Positions 34,050 to 44,991 of a DNA stretch of 64,000 nucleotides are shown piece by piece; position 1 is the stretch's first letter; every line of letters starts with the position of its first letter. This stretch comes from Diplonema papillatum (taxonomy: Eukaryota > Euglenozoa > Diplonemea > Diplonemida > Diplonemidae). The stretch spans positions 62,001 to 126,000 of the forward strand of contig JAPJBO010000070.1 of the NCBI GenBank assembly GCA_030068145.1. The letters run 5' to 3'. The translations under genes and the position numbers were made by a program. Under the pieces are notes generated by a model. It was not told the origin of the DNA. It saw only the letters and a program-made list of their open reading frames with translations, and did no database searches.

Positions 34050-35555
34050 GATATTGGAACAAAAGGTTGGGAAGCAAGGATCGTCAGCTCACGTTCGTCG
34101 GGGCGAGTCTTCGGTTGCTGCTGGTTTGCTCCTGGGAGCTGGTGCGGAGATCATTCTTTTTTCCGCACCTTTTTGATGACAAGAGCTGAAAAGGCGGGTG
34201 TGTGTGTGTTCGTGTGGTGCCCGCAATAGCTGGGTTTCGGTCGCTTCCACACAAACTGGGCGGGGAATGGGACGCACCGCGACGCAGTCTTTTTTTCATT
34301 TTAGCTCCTTGCGGTCGGAAAAGAAGGAGGGTTCGCACTGCAAACAGACTTCGTGGGGGAAGACCCGAAGTCAACCAGTAGAGTTCGTGAGTATGTGGTT
34401 TTTGGCAATTTCTACAGGACGCTGCCAACCGTCGCTTTTGACAGTGGCAAGTAATCACAGGGGCACCTTCTGCTGCTCTCAATTGCTGACCACGTCGCGG
34501 TGTGAGGGGACGAGTAGGATGGGATGGGAACAATGAAGCAAGAGAGGGATGTGAAGATATGTGACGAGTGCGGTGAGTGTGTGAGTGCAGGGGGGTGAGT
34601 GTGACGGGGGGGGTGTGGTGAGTGTTGACTGCAAATAACCGTAATTGGTAGCGTCTAGAGTATTCTGAGGATTGCGGGGGTTCACGTCGTTTCCTTTTTC
34701 TCGTTTCGAGCTTTAGACCTTCGCGGGTTTCGGCGAGGTTCGTACAACGAGTTCTGAGAGCCTGTGCAGACCCTCGCGTTCTCGTTCACCTCCAGCAGGT
34801 GCACTGAGGAGGTCTCATCCACCGCAGAGTACTCGTTTGGAGGTGGCACTTCGGGTGCTACAATACGCTAGCACCATGCAGTACTGCTACGTGAACTACC
34901 CAGTACCGACCTCTAGCGGGCTCAGGTATTAGGTATGTGTGCAGCGTACGTACATGCCAAGTCTTATTCATTTCTTCTTCGCTGGCTTTAAAATCCCAGG
35001 ACGTTCTATCTCTTTCGCGCGACGATTTACGTCGTTCTGGCGACTTTGCTTCTTTTTAGTTTCGAGTGACATCCGCGCATAATCTTCCTTCTCTTGTAAC
35101 AACTAGCTTTGCTTTGTGTTTTCCTTCTTCCTTTTTTCGTGCATGGACGGTCTCGGTGTGCTGTCGGGGCGGCAAACTGAGGCCAGATCAGCTCGTGGGC
35201 AAATCGTGGGCGATCGGTTAATGCTGATCGTCCGTTCCTTCGGCTACCACGCGCAAGTCCCGAAAGAAATTCCCGAAATGTTTCTTCTTCTACGGTGCAC
35301 GAAAAAGCTGTTCTTTTAACGTTTCACACAATGGATGGAGGCTGGGCCCAGCGTTCACCGTGTTTGTGGATTGCACCCAATGTTCGGCGCCTGTCCGTTA
35401 TCAACGTGCATTTTCTTCACCCTGGGCGTTACCGGCGATCCGAGTATGGTGCCTTGCCTGCTGAAGCATTTCAACTATGATTAGCTTCTTTTCACTCGGG
35501 GTGGGGCTCCGTTGATCTGCAGTTCGTCGGGTTCTTCTTCCAAGCTGGCGCTTTT
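34050..35555. other. No gene or repeat recognised
   Basis: Several open frames of up to about 150 codons exist on both strands, none with a domain I recognise. A GTGAGTG-rich tract (34555-34625) is present. Near 35531-35553 TTCTTCCAAGCTGGCGCTTT resembles the 3' tail of family D and directly precedes F copy 1. Confidence 0.45.
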
Positions 35556-35736
35556 TAGCGTTATTTGTGGATTAGAAGGTCGGTATTTTAAAGTCTCCGG
35601 TTGACCGTAGAGGCTTGAGTATGGCGGGGGGTTGAGAAAAGTGAGAGGGTGCAGCTCGTTTCGGGTGTTGTGTCACTCCGTTGTGAAACCTTGTGAAGTC
35701 CCCTAACGCGTTTAGGGGGTGCTTGGGATTGGGTAG
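35556..35736 (+). repeat. Dispersed repeat F, copy 1
   Basis: About 181 bp nearly identical to 50811-50992: TAGCGTTATTTGTGGATTAG at the start, then AAGTCTCCGGTTGACCG, GTTTCGGGTGTTGTGTCACT and TTGGGATTGGGTAG. It contains the stem CCCCTAA / TTAGGGG. The first 19-20 bases occur alone at 8732 and, diverged, at 32465. Confidence 0.8.
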
Positions 35737-36077
35737 GGTGTGGTCGTTCTGCTACGGCGTGAAAAGCCAGACTTTTTAGACTGTTTCGAGTTGTAAGGAA
35801 CCGGGCATCGTGTCTGCGGTCGACAGTCAAAGGCGGGTTGGTTCTTTCCATGGGTGTGGGTGCAGCTGGCACCGCCAGTTCGTCTGTTGAGTGGTCGTTT
35901 TGCAGCAGTGGTTTCTATGTCTTTGTTGTTGTTGAGAGAGTGGAAGATCAATGGAAGCTCCGGAGTCTCCGGGTGGACCTTTTTCGAAGAGGGTTCCGTT
36001 TCATAGAGTTTATTTCAGAGTGAAAGCTCTTTCCCTTTTTTTTCTCCCCGAAAAGAAATGCGTAGTTTTGTTGAAAA

Positions 36078-36376
36078 AATACTCGACGTAGCTGCTTTGA
36101 CTCCGAATGGAAGGGAGGAAATATAGAGGCAGAGGGGAAAAACAATACAAACACAATCTGATTTTTGTTCTTCGCTTACACCACCGTGTGATGTTCTCTC
36201 ACTCAGGACTTTTGACCTGTTGTGTTTGTGTGATTTGTCGTGTTGGGGTACACCCGCATGACCTCACGTCCGTTCAACGCGTGGTTCGGTAGTTACAGCA
36301 CTTGGGATCCCTTCGGTTCTTTGGCTGGCAGTTGTTGTCGAGCATTTCCTTCCAAGCTGGCGCTTATGTAAAAAAA
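36078..36376 (+). mobile_element. Short retroposon-like element D, copy 4
   Basis: Complete from AATACTCGACGTAGCTGCTT to CATTTCCTTCCAAGCTGGCG, CTTATGTAAAAAA (299 bp). The A run continues into the flank. It sits 24 bp downstream of a K motif (AAGAAATGCGTAGTTTTG). Confidence 0.75.
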
Positions 36377-36649
36377 CGGAGAAGAACTGTGGGAAAGAAG
36401 CAGTAGCGGGGGCGCGTGTAGGTGTGAGGATCTGTGCGGTGTTTGCTGCCATCGGTGGTTTGCCCCAGGGCCAGGGCCTGGAACCACGTCTTTTCTTTTG
36501 TCGCGTGACGGCTGCTGACGATCAACCGGAGTCGACGTCCTGCCTGTTGGCGTTCGACTTCATTTTGCCTCTTCCCACGTTTGCCCCACGGAGCGAAATC
36601 ATGCTTCTTCTTGTGGTTTGCCCCAGGGCATGAAACCACATTTCTTTTT

Positions 36650-37080
36650 AGAGTGAAAGTTCGCTTGAAACCACATTTCTTCTTTGTCATGACCAACCGG
36701 TGTTGACGTGCTGCCTGCTGGCTTTCGACTTTCTTTTGCTTTTCCGACAACCTATCTTTCGACGTCCTCTCCCTCGTCCGCTGTTATCTCTCACCTGCTG
36801 TCGTTTTCTCCCGAATCTCAGTTCAATCCGTCCGTTGGAAAGCGTGTGGGGCGGGTCGTTGTTATTTGAAAGATAAGGAAAAGGTAAAAAATCTTTTTAG
36901 AGTTAAAGTTTTTGTCCGCTGGTCTGGTAGTCCGTGTTACCTCCGTTTTCTTACACTCGTTCTCTTCTCTACTCAGTACTGTACGTACTTTTTCACTCTT
37001 TTACTCTCTTTGGCAAGCCAAAAAAGACTCCTGCGACCGACACCACGAACACATTCGCAATGAATGTGGGGTGGGGTGGG
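36650..37080 (+). repeat. A stub, then T copy 2 containing another A stub
   Basis: An A stub of about 22 bp (AGAGTGAAAGTTCGCTTGAA) starts at 36650 behind TTTCTTTTT. T copy 2 (36848-37080) keeps GGGTCGTTGTTATT, GTCTGGTAGTCCGTGTTACC, TCGTTCTCTTCTCTACTCAG and GCGACCGACACCACGAAC. An A stub starting at 36899 behind ATCTTTTT lies inside it where T copy 1 has other sequence. Further A stubs begin at 37314 and, behind 16 T, at 37515. Confidence 0.6.
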
Positions 37081-37835
37081 TGGGGAAAAGCTACGACACA
37101 AACAAATACTTTAGTCGAGTGAATGCAAGGATAATGTTACAAAGATCTGCTGCTTGGCGACCGAGGCGCGGACGGGCTTGCACTTTCAGCATAGAATGGC
37201 TCGATGCAGCCGGTTTCTATCTGTTGATGTTCCCCTGGCGGGTTCTTTCTGCACCTTCCCCCGCTCCCCTTTCTCGTCGTACCCGCCGCGTCGGGTATTC
37301 TGGACTGCTTGTTTAGAGTGACAGTTCGTTGTTTGTTGTTTTTTGTTTTTTGTTTTTTACTACCGGAAACTTTGACTTTGTGGTGTCAAGAGGAGCCTGC
37401 TTTTCTTCTTTTCTTCTTCTTTTTCCTGTCGGCGTCTGGTGCCTTTTGGCCGCCCGGGAGGCGTGACGGCATGGGGAGACCTCGTCTTCTAGTTTTTCTT
37501 TTTTTTTTTTTTTTAGAGTGGAAGTCTGCTCTTTGTTCTAGTTTTTTGTAACTTGTTTGCTCAGGGTTAGTCAAAAAGTGGTGATCGTCTCTGCCACTCT
37601 GGTTGTCAATTCTTACTGCGTTTGTTTTTCTCAGGTCGGGGGAACGAAGGTTTACCACATGAGGAAGAAGGAGACTCAAGGAAATGCACCAGGACAGCGG
37701 TGTCCCTGGCGCGACAAAAAAAAAGGAAGGGGAGAAGGAAAAACCTCCCCCCCCCCCGTTGAAAAGTTATAACCGGACACGAGTGGTGGGGGTCGGCGGG
37801 GTGGTTGCGCTGACGCATCCACACAGAGACCCCTG

Positions 37836-37856
37836 TTTTTTTTTTTTTTTTTTTTT
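37836..37856 (+). repeat. T21 tract
   Basis: An uninterrupted run of 21 T inside a segment that interrupts the match between 37810-38038 and 52565-52743: GCTGACGCATCCACAC lies directly before TTCTTTTTCACCTGG in the other copy. Confidence 0.9.
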
Positions 37857-37894
37857 GAGCAGGCCGAGTTGGGCCCTCTCTTCAGGTTGTTCTT

Positions 37895-38038
37895 CTTCTT
37901 TTTCACCTGGTATGTCTTGAGTTAGGGATCTCCATGTGAAGCACGGACATGTAAACTATGACAGTGACATGATCTTCAGTTTGGTGTTGCTCAGGCTTAC
38001 ATTTTTGGAACACATTGCAATGTCTCGAAAAAAGAAAA
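37895..38038 (+). repeat. Duplicated segment V, copy 1
   Basis: Nearly identical to 52588-52743. Both encode the start of an open frame (M-K-H-G-H-V-N, then D-S-D-M-I-F-S-L-V-L, ending M-S-R-K). The other copy has 12 extra bases, which keeps the frame. Two or three substitutions are too few to infer selection. I do not recognise the peptide. Confidence 0.75.
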
Positions 38039-38081
38039 GCACTTTTTTTTTTTTTTTGATACATAGATTTTCGCTACTGAC

Positions 38082-38327
38082 CAGTGCTCCCGCTAACCTC
38101 ACTTTTACTGTGGAAACCCAAAAACCTGGGCTTTTTTTTTCTCCCCGCTAGGCTCTCGCGTTTGGTGCAGGCTACTAGCTCGGTCTGCAGGGGGGCACCC
38201 GAGTCTTCTAAAGGGGGGGGGCGGCGAACGGTACCAACGGGAAAAAGGTGAGGAATTCCTCACCCTCTTTTTCCAGCCTCTTTTTTTTTGAGGAATTCCT
38301 CGCATTGTTTCGTTAGCGGGAGCACTG
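38082..38327. repeat. 246-bp segment with 16-bp inverted ends and an internal palindrome
   Basis: CAGTGCTCCCGCTAAC (38082-38097) and its perfect reverse complement (38312-38327) bound the segment. Inside, GGTGAGGAATTCCTCACC (38247-38264) is a perfect 18-bp palindrome, followed by a second GAGGAATTCCTC at about 38290. No coding. A small foldback element is possible. Confidence 0.55.
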
Positions 38328-38329
38328 AT

Positions 38330-39530
38330 ACTGACACGCGTCATACTGCTGCAGGTCGCCGGCTTCGAAAAGTAGGCGCACGCTATTGCCAAAAGCTCAA
38401 TCAAGGTACCGTTTCTGGAGTTGGAACTTGCACTGGAAGACAAAGCCACGGACGATCAGCGCGAGCTATTCTGCCATGATGACGCAAATTATTATTATCC
38501 CGGTGAGTTGCCAGGAGCTGTCCATCACGATGTAACATGGTACACCAGGATGGACCGGCTCAAACGTACAAACCTCTCTACGGGGGGGGTAAATTTCCTG
38601 GGGTTTTGCACGTTTTCGGGCCAAAGAAAAGAGACGGGGCTCTACGGCGCGTACACAGCTGGTGAAAGCCCAAAAAGGTTCGCTTGAAATTGACCTGCCG
38701 TGGCTTCATCTTCGCTGACCTTCGTTTAACCTTTTCATGCGCAACCCCCGTGGTTCCGGAAACAAACGTGCTGTTAAGAAGACAGACTTCTTTCGTGTGT
38801 ACGCCCACGGGAAGTGTTTCCTTCGCCCAATTTGAAACGGGGGGAAAATGTTTCTTGGGTTTGAAGAGCGCGTGGTGCTTGCACCACTGAGGCCAGGTTA
38901 TTTAACCGCGGATTTAGTGAAGGATTGTTCAGGAAACGGTCGCGAGCGAAACCCGACCAGGTAACGACCATTTCACTGTCTTCTTTGTGATGCGAACATC
39001 ACGAGGTGCTGTCCGAAGACACCGCCCACGTGAGCACTGTTAAGCATTGAGTTCTTTTAAGTACATGAACCACATGGATTAGCATGCACTGCCTTGAAAG
39101 TCAGGTTATCGGATGACGTCGTCACCTGCCATTGCGTCGTCAAGGTCGAGCATTTGCAGAGCTAGCGGGGTTTGGCTTTCTTGCGGTTCCAGAGACTGAG
39201 TCGGCGAGTACGAGGGCGGGCACTACGGGTGTTAAGCAGCGGTTGCCAGATACTCCCGTAGCACCTATTCACGGGTTTGCAGGGTAAAAAGGAAGCCCGG
39301 GTTGGGAAGGGTGAGGATCGGGGGTAACGTATCCGGTGGCAAGATTAAGGGGGAGAGGGGGGAGGGTTGCAAAGACCCCATCCCCCCCCTCCCCGCGGGC
39401 TAAACACGTGTAGACGTTAAGTAGAAGACACGCGTGGTCGGGGAGAAAAGAAAGAAAACGGATTTCCTTAGGTCCGAGAGAGTGCGAGAGCGAGAGACGG
39501 TTAAGAAAAGGGGACTTCCGTTCGTACCCA
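38330..39530. other. No gene recognised
   Basis: Open frames here are short and show no known domain. A G-rich/C-rich stretch lies at 39300-39400. An A stub of about 20 bp (AGAGTGAAAGTTCGCTTGAA) follows at 39533. Confidence 0.45.
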
Positions 39531-39641
39531 TTAGAGTGAAAGTTCGCTTGAATTTTTACTTCTTCGGTTCCGAGACATCTATGGATCACGACCACGCCCT
39601 ACTCTACGACAAGCTAGACTCAAGACGGGCAATGCTGCGGC

Positions 39642-39811
39642 AAAGTTAGTCACAACTTTAGCCACAACATGTCGTGGCTATCGCAACTAACTTTTTGACA
39701 GATATATGCGCACTTTATTGTTTTTACAAACATGCATATATTTGCAAAGAAAACTGCATTTTGCGTATGCATGTCACAAAAAAAAGTTGCAGTTTTCTGC
39801 GCATATATCTG
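39642..39811. repeat. Two adjacent foldback sequences
   Basis: First: AAAGTTAGT (39642-39650) pairs with ACTAACTTT (39686-39694), and TAGCCAC with GTGGCTA lies inside. The TAGCCACAAC motif recalls the arms of foldback element N. Second: CAGATATATGCGCA (39699-39712) and its exact reverse complement (39798-39811), with a nested AGAAAACTGCA / TGCAGTTTTCT pair. Both could extrude as cruciforms. Confidence 0.6.
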
Positions 39812-40028
39812 CAAGTTTCCCTTGGTTTTTTCGTGACCCTGCTTGTTGAGGCGCATACACGGTTGCAGGTCAAATCGAACAAACTAGCCGGACGCCCTGC
39901 TCTTGCAAACCGTTCTCGCCCTGCCCCCATTCGGACGTGGAATGCAAGGGTATATCTCCTCTCGTTGTGGCACGAGACGAGTTAACCTCTAGGTTCGGTA
40001 CTCGCCAAAGGAGGGGGGAAGGAACCAT

Positions 40029-40103
40029 GTTAGTTTAGTCTTCGGGCAGAATTCTGCCTCTCATGTAGTGTATGATGCTAGCGCCACGTCTTCTTCGAAA
40101 AAA
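40029..40103 (+). repeat. Dispersed repeat L
   Basis: GTTAGTTTAGTCTTCGGGCA, GAATTCTGCCTCTCATG, GATGCTAGCGCCACG and TCTTCTTCGAA follow the L order. Confidence 0.55.
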
Positions 40104-40230
40104 CGAAAAACGGAAAGAAAAGAGATAAGGGAAGCATGAGACTCCGTAAATAAGTGATGAAGCCATGGGAGACTCGGGCCCTCTGTTTTCTTCTTTTATC
40201 ACGGGTTTGGTTTACTCGTCAAAGGGGGGG

Positions 40231-40358
40231 AATTGCAAGATTGTGCTTGGAATTGGGTATTTTGCTCAACACCGCACTGGTCCCGTGTTTCGGTCCTTTA
40301 AGCCACGGACACATAAGGCGGACCATCATCAGCGCGGAACCTGAGTGTCTGCAGACAG
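40231..40358 (-). mobile_element. Family B element with 12-bp target-site duplication
   Basis: GTCAAAGGGGGG directly precedes (40218-40230, one G longer) and follows (40359-40370) a 128-bp B copy that begins AATTGCAAGATTGTGCTTGG and ends CTGCAGACAG. The left end agrees with B copy 3 while the right end stops about 80 bp earlier. Variable right and fixed left ends fit a 5'-truncated insertion read on the minus strand. Confidence 0.7.
40268..40332 (-). ncRNA. Hammerhead-like core in B copy 5
   Basis: Minus strand: CTGATGA (40326-40332), one T, GGTCC, a 23-nt loop, GGACC, GAAAC, then a stem III shortened to ACAC / GTGT, and T at the expected cleavage position. GCC and GGC inside the loop could extend stem II across a TTAAA bulge. 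Stem I is missing. Confidence 0.4.
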
Positions 40359-40645
40359 GTCAAAGGGGGGCAGGGTGTTATTGAAAACGACTTGTGGGGA
40401 AAACCTGGGTCATAATTCGAACGTTTTGTCAGGAAGAAATCCGATTATTTTGTTATTTGTGTGAATTGGTGCGTATAAATCGAGTTTTTTTGAGTGCGAA
40501 CCCTCCGGAGAAAGGCCGATCACGCTTCTAAGTGAGTGCGTCAGACTCACAGGATTTCCGGGTACCTGACAGCAGGCGGTCTTTGTAGCTCTTCTTGAGC
40601 TCGGAACACAGCCGGGACTCGCTACATTCCTCCTGGTGACTTGCG

Positions 40646-40830
40646 ATGCAGGTGAATTGCAACAGTGCGGTGCGACGCCTTATCATTTACTTGCAAGCGA
40701 AGCAAGCATATTTGCTTCGTTTGCACCGAAGGCGAGTATCAAAGCGAATTGCGCGCAGTAAAGCTAAGCAGACAAATAAAAAGCAAACGAAGGCAACCCA
40801 AGCAAGTTGCCTTGCATCGTTTGCATTCCA
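40646..40830. repeat. Foldback sequence rich in GCAAACGAAGG
   Basis: CGAAGCAA (40698-40705) pairs with TTGCTTCG (40712-40719). GCAAACGAAGGCAAC (40783-40797) pairs, with a few unpaired bases, with GTTGCCTTGCATCGTTTGC (40806-40824). Successive local hairpins suggest a decayed foldback element. Confidence 0.5.
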
Positions 40831-41564
40831 TGCGTTTTTCGCCGTGATTTTTACCTAGTAGTTGACCCGTTACTTCGTTTACTTCGTCTCGTGCAACATC
40901 ACCATGGAGCATCGGTGCGAACATCGTCTCAGACGGTGGGTATAGGAACCCCTTGAGGGGCTATGCACAGTTTACAGCAGATAGAATTGCAGTCGGTTTC
41001 GAACAATCTTTCGCGAATATCGTTGCCTTCTGAGTAGCATCTGAGGCTGAACTCCTACCGCAACTCTCGCTTGAAAGACGCTACAACCTTTTCCTGCGGT
41101 GAACATCGTGGACCGCCCACCATCTAACGATGGATATGACCGCCACCTGCTAGGTAACGGGACTTCTTGGGAGAAGTCTGACGCGCCAATCAAGAAAAAT
41201 GATGGATCCTTCAAGCCGGCAGGGTGCCTTCGCTTGGAAGTGGTTCAGGGGGGGAAGATCACGGAAGGCGTTTGATTTTGTTCTAGGTCAAAACCAAAAA
41301 AAACGAAATGAAACATTGCTTGTATGTGTACCCCCTCCTTTCCCCCGGAGAGGGCTGGTGAACATGATCATTTTTAGAGTTAACCCTTGAAAACTCTCGA
41401 GATTGACTCGTAGATTCTCCAGACGGCTTTCTGCACGCTGGACACTCCGTCCGTAAGGGGTTAAAGCATTTGTGCAAGTAATATTCTCTTAAACCCAGCA
41501 GTCCAGCGTTTTCTCTTCCTCTCCCTTCGCTCATACAATTCAATTACTGATACGATAAGAAACC

Positions 41565-41712
41565 CGTACACTGAGAGAGTAGGAGAGAGGAGTGGAAGGC
41601 GAAGGTTTGTCGCTGACCGCACTATCATCCTGAACCCCAATTTGTTGACGTGGCCTCAGGTGGCAATGATCATGATCAGAGGGTCCTACTCGGGAGGTTG
41701 CATGCGGCTAAA
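41565..41712 (+). repeat. Dispersed repeat H, copy 1
   Basis: It matches 49193-49374: CCGTACACTGAGAGAGTAGG, TTTGTCGCTGACCGCACTA, GACGTGGCCTCAGGTGGCAA, ATGATCAGAGGGTCCTACTC and GTTGCATGCGGCTAAAG. A shorter copy is at 59131. The ending resembles the shared 3' tail of C, D and G, without the TTTCCT block in this copy. Confidence 0.65.
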
Positions 41713-42057
41713 GAGAACAAGAGATGGATCGAGGGAAGCGGGCACCGACGTGCGTGTGCGTGGCCATACAATTGTCAAGTGCGCAGGGAAGCTGCAGGGG
41801 TTGCCATTTGCTGTTCTCGGCGTTTATTCGCGGTCTTTTTGGGGTCGATGATCAGTGTGCGCGCGATGAGCCGGCTTGCCGGCTGATTAAATTTCGAGCC
41901 TTTTTTTTACCGGCAGACTCGTACAAAGTCAGCCGACATTCAACAACGTAAGTTTTGGCGATGCCGCCCATCGTCAGCGGAACCAGCTTGACGCACAAAC
42001 CGGGCAAGATGTGAATCAAGATGTCGTCGCAAAAACTGTCTGATCGGCAGACTTTCC

Positions 42058-42249
42058 AAAAAATAAGACGCGTCACTGGCTAACCACGGTTGAAACCGGA
42101 AAATGATGAGGGGAGGGAATTGTTTTTCGTTGAACGCATTGCCCTGGACGTTTGTTTCTTGGTACAGGGCGCAAGGAAACGCCGTGGAAGGCCTGTGACG
42201 CGTTCTTATTTCCTCCAACATTGCATGTTTGGTAAAAAAAAAAAAAAAA
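42058..42249 (+). mobile_element. Short retroposon-like repeat G, copy 2, with A16 tail
   Basis: Uninterrupted version of G: AATAAGACGCGTCACTGGCT, AAAATGATGAGGGGAGGGAA, CGTTGAACGCATTGCCC, then TTATTTCCTCCAACATTGCA, TGTTTGGT and 16 A (42234-42249). The long A run directly after the conserved tail is the best evidence that these tails are poly(A)-primed retroposon ends. Confidence 0.75.
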
Positions 42250-42606
42250 TCAGCCGGCTGATTAGCAGCCGGTCAGTTTTTCAAGAAGTTTTTTTCCGGC
42301 TGAAATCAGCCGCTCTTTTCCTTAGCGCGAACACTGTCGATGACGAACCCGGATGCCATTACTGGTTGACGTCGAGCCCCTCCCGGCTCGAACGGCTGCT
42401 GCTGGACCTGCATGGCAAGACCCGGTTTTCGAGAGTGTCCCCCGTCATACTACGACGAGTACGCAGAACCTTGCCAACAGGGCTTTCGGACGAACGAAGA
42501 GCAATCTTTTGTTGAGGTAACGGTGGCCTGATGTGCCAGGGGGTTTAAGAGTCGCCGACATGCGGTGCCACGTTCTTCTACGCAGCACTTTACTTTTTCG
42601 CTGTAC

Positions 42607-42860
42607 GAGCATGGGTGTATCTGCCGGTTCGTACCCATGCTCTGGTTTTGTAGTGATTATCACTGGCTCATCCAACGCAGGGTTGGCCATCACTAGTGTT
42701 GTCAAATTGTTGCATTCGTGTGATTGTCACTAGTGTGCTGCCATGTAAGCGACCGGTCAGTCCTCATAGAGATCACCACTCCCCGCCCCGCCCGGACTTC
42801 AGCAGCCATATACTCAATGCGGGAGTGAAAAAGTGCGGAAGTGGTCACTCCCGCATTGAG
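42607..42860. other. Two perfect hairpins
   Basis: GAGCATGGGT (42607-42616) pairs with ACCCATGCTC (42633-42642). CTCAATGCGGGAGTG (42813-42827) pairs perfectly over 15 bp with 42846-42860 across an 18-nt loop. No T tract follows directly, and I see no gene they would terminate. Confidence 0.6.
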
Positions 42861-43447
42861 GGAGTGAGGCCGACTGCACAACCGACCGCAAGACCACTCC
42901 CGCAGAATCCGGAGTAAGAGTCCGGGGTTGTGTATGGGGGGGGGTAAACTTAAGTTAATGTTTGGGGGGAGGATTCCCGATGGCCGAGGACGATTTTGTT
43001 CGCCGCTTTCTGTACGCTCCCCGTGTGTCCGTCGTCGGGTTCTTGCTTCCGCCCTGGGGGGCGTGTTGAAGAGGATTGCCAGAATGATTCGAAACTCAAG
43101 ATGGGCCGGGCTTTGGCCATCTCCGTTGGCTGTTGACGGGTGGGTGTGAGTGTACGGGAAGGGCATGCTTGGATTGGTGGGGGGAAAATCTTAGTTTCGT
43201 GTTCAGGCAGGGGGGGGTGGATGCAACGGCGAACAGGACTATGTATTTTCTTTGTAGAGTGAAGTCTTTTTGCGTGGTCCCCCCTTCTCTCTCGTGTTTG
43301 AAGCGGTTGGTGGCGGCAATCTTCTGGTTCCTGCAGCTAATTCGCCACGTTTGCGTGTGGCTGAAAAGACTTGTGGAATTGTGCCATCTAGCAAGTGCGC
43401 GAAGACACTCTGGTGAGCCAGAGTCGGGTATACGTGCAGCGTGATCA

Positions 43448-43668
43448 GGATTATTGGTTGGGAAATCTTTAGGGTTATGCTTAGGCCGGGTCTGCCTTTC
43501 TTGCACGTTCGATGCGAGTCAAATCTTTTCGAGAAAAGAGAAAAAATTAGTATGGCGCTTCTGTTTGTTTGTGCGCACTAGCGGCTTTTCACCTGATTTG
43601 GTGAGTTGCTTTTAGTACGCCGCCAACTACTAATTTTTAGTACCAACAATGCATTGTTAACACAAAAA
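43448..43668 (+). repeat. L copy and J copy 2
   Basis: 43448-43530 is an L copy (GAAATCTTTAGGGTTATGCT, CGGGTCTGCCTTTCTTGCAC). 43552-43668 is J: GGCGCTTCTGTTTGTTTGTG, CACTAGCGGC, ACTAATTTTTAGTACCAACA, ATGCATTGTTAACAC. Confidence 0.6.
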
Positions 43669-43774
43669 AGGGGGGAAGGAAGGTGTGCCTCCTTCTGTTG
43701 GGGATGTAATCCTGGGAGACTGGCCCGTTTTTTTTTTTTTTCTGTTTTCCACCGCGGCGGTGTGCGTAAGAGGG

Positions 43775-43894
43775 GGGGGGTCGAATAAAAACAGATATTT
43801 GACACGCGTCTGGTTGGCAAGAAACACTACCAATATTTTGCCCCTCATGCCCCGTCCGGAATGCTTTTTTTTTTTTTTTTTTTAGTATTCGACC
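43775..43894. mobile_element. Terminal-inverted-repeat element M, copy 2 (opposite orientation)
   Basis: A G run plus GTCGAATA at the left and TATTCGACC at the right are the element ends. Inside, ATATTTGACACGCGTCTGGT and ACACTACCA match the reverse complement of M copy 1 (12100-12160). The right third differs and includes a T19 tract (43865-43883). Confidence 0.55.
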
Positions 43895-44300
43895 AGGGCC
43901 TTATATATAAAAATTCCTCCCACGTAACTGTCCATAAGTTGCTCGGAGTTACTAAAAATCCCAGTTGCGGCACAACTGCACGTTTATGTACCCGACAGGG
44001 TGCACCTCTTTTGTGGTTGTCACTACTGTCCACCACAGAGAATACCAGCGCCGCAGGCGCGGAAATTTTTTTGAAGCTATTGGGCCAGTCGCAGGTTCCA
44101 AATTTGAGGCTGTACGTTGCTTCAACGATGATCCAAAGGTGCAGTAACCGGTGCTGTGTACTGCTAGTGTGACTGCTGTACTGTAGCACTACTACTGGGC
44201 CCCTCAGTCGGGGCATCATTCTGTGCTTTTTTTTTTTTTTTTTGGTTGCTCGGACTTGGTCCGAGCACCAGACCCATATATAAGCCACTGATTCGACACA
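43865..44300 (+). repeat. Pair of poly-T/TATA units bounding ~400 bp
   Basis: Unit 1: CCCCTCATGCCCCG, T19 (43865-43883), CGACCAGGGCC, TTATATATAA. Unit 2: CCCCTCAGTCGGGGC, T17 (44227-44243), the perfect stem GCTCGGAC / GTCCGAGC (44248-44255, 44259-44266), ACCAGACCC, ATATATAAGCC. They are direct repeats about 360 bp apart. On the minus strand an open frame of 147 codons spans them, with lysine runs from the T tracts at each end. I recognise no domain in it. Confidence 0.5.
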
Positions 44301-44469
44301 TCGACTAATAACTCTGTGTTCTTATTGGACCCGGCCCTTTACTTCTCGTTCTTCTTCTCGTGTTTCGCTTGTAATCACCAGACCAATCCGAAGTTAGAGC
44401 TCAGTGGGTCCTTTGGGAGAGGACTCGGCCACGCTCCCCGTGCACACAGTTTTCAGTTCCAGTTGTTTT

Positions 44470-44591
44470 TCGTGCTTCCTTCGTTAGTGAGGACTTTTGA
44501 CCTGCTGTGTTTGTGTGATTTGTCGTGTTGGGGTAGACCCGCATGACCTCACGTCCGCTCAACACGTGGTTCGGGCATAAAAAAAAAAGAG
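44470..44591 (+). repeat. D copy 5, lacking the usual ends
   Basis: GAGGACTTTTGACCTG, GTTTGTGTGATTTGTCGTGT, GGGGTAGACCCGCATGACC and CAACACGTGGTTCGGG are D sequence. The normal tail is missing and an A run follows directly, so the transcript may have been primed internally. Confidence 0.6.
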
Positions 44592-44991
44592 GTGCGGGGG
44601 GGAGAAAATAATGCAACCGCAACCCAAGGGTCCTGTTCGTTGAACTCTTACTACGTGCGCAACCGTGGCAGTTCGTTTAACAGACGGAGCAGGTGGCAGC
44701 GAGCAAGCTTGCGTTTGCTGGCCGACCCTGCCATTAAGCTCACGTGTCTACTCCGGATTGTCCCAATGGTCCTTATCCCAATGGACCTTGGCGCAGCGCC
44801 TGAACGAAGGAGGGTGGGGAGGAAGCACTGAACGAAAGCTAGCCTCACCAACTGCGCCTCCCTTCGCGATCTCAGGGGACGCGGAAACGCCGCCGGGACT
44901 AGTCAGCGGTCGGCTTTAGTGCACTTCCGCTATTGCTGCGTCACCAACACACTGGTCGACTTCTCCCCCCGAGTGCTTCCTACAAAGCACA

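Noticed and set aside
42607..42860. Transcription terminators
   Set aside because: The hairpins lack a T tract and no upstream gene is present.
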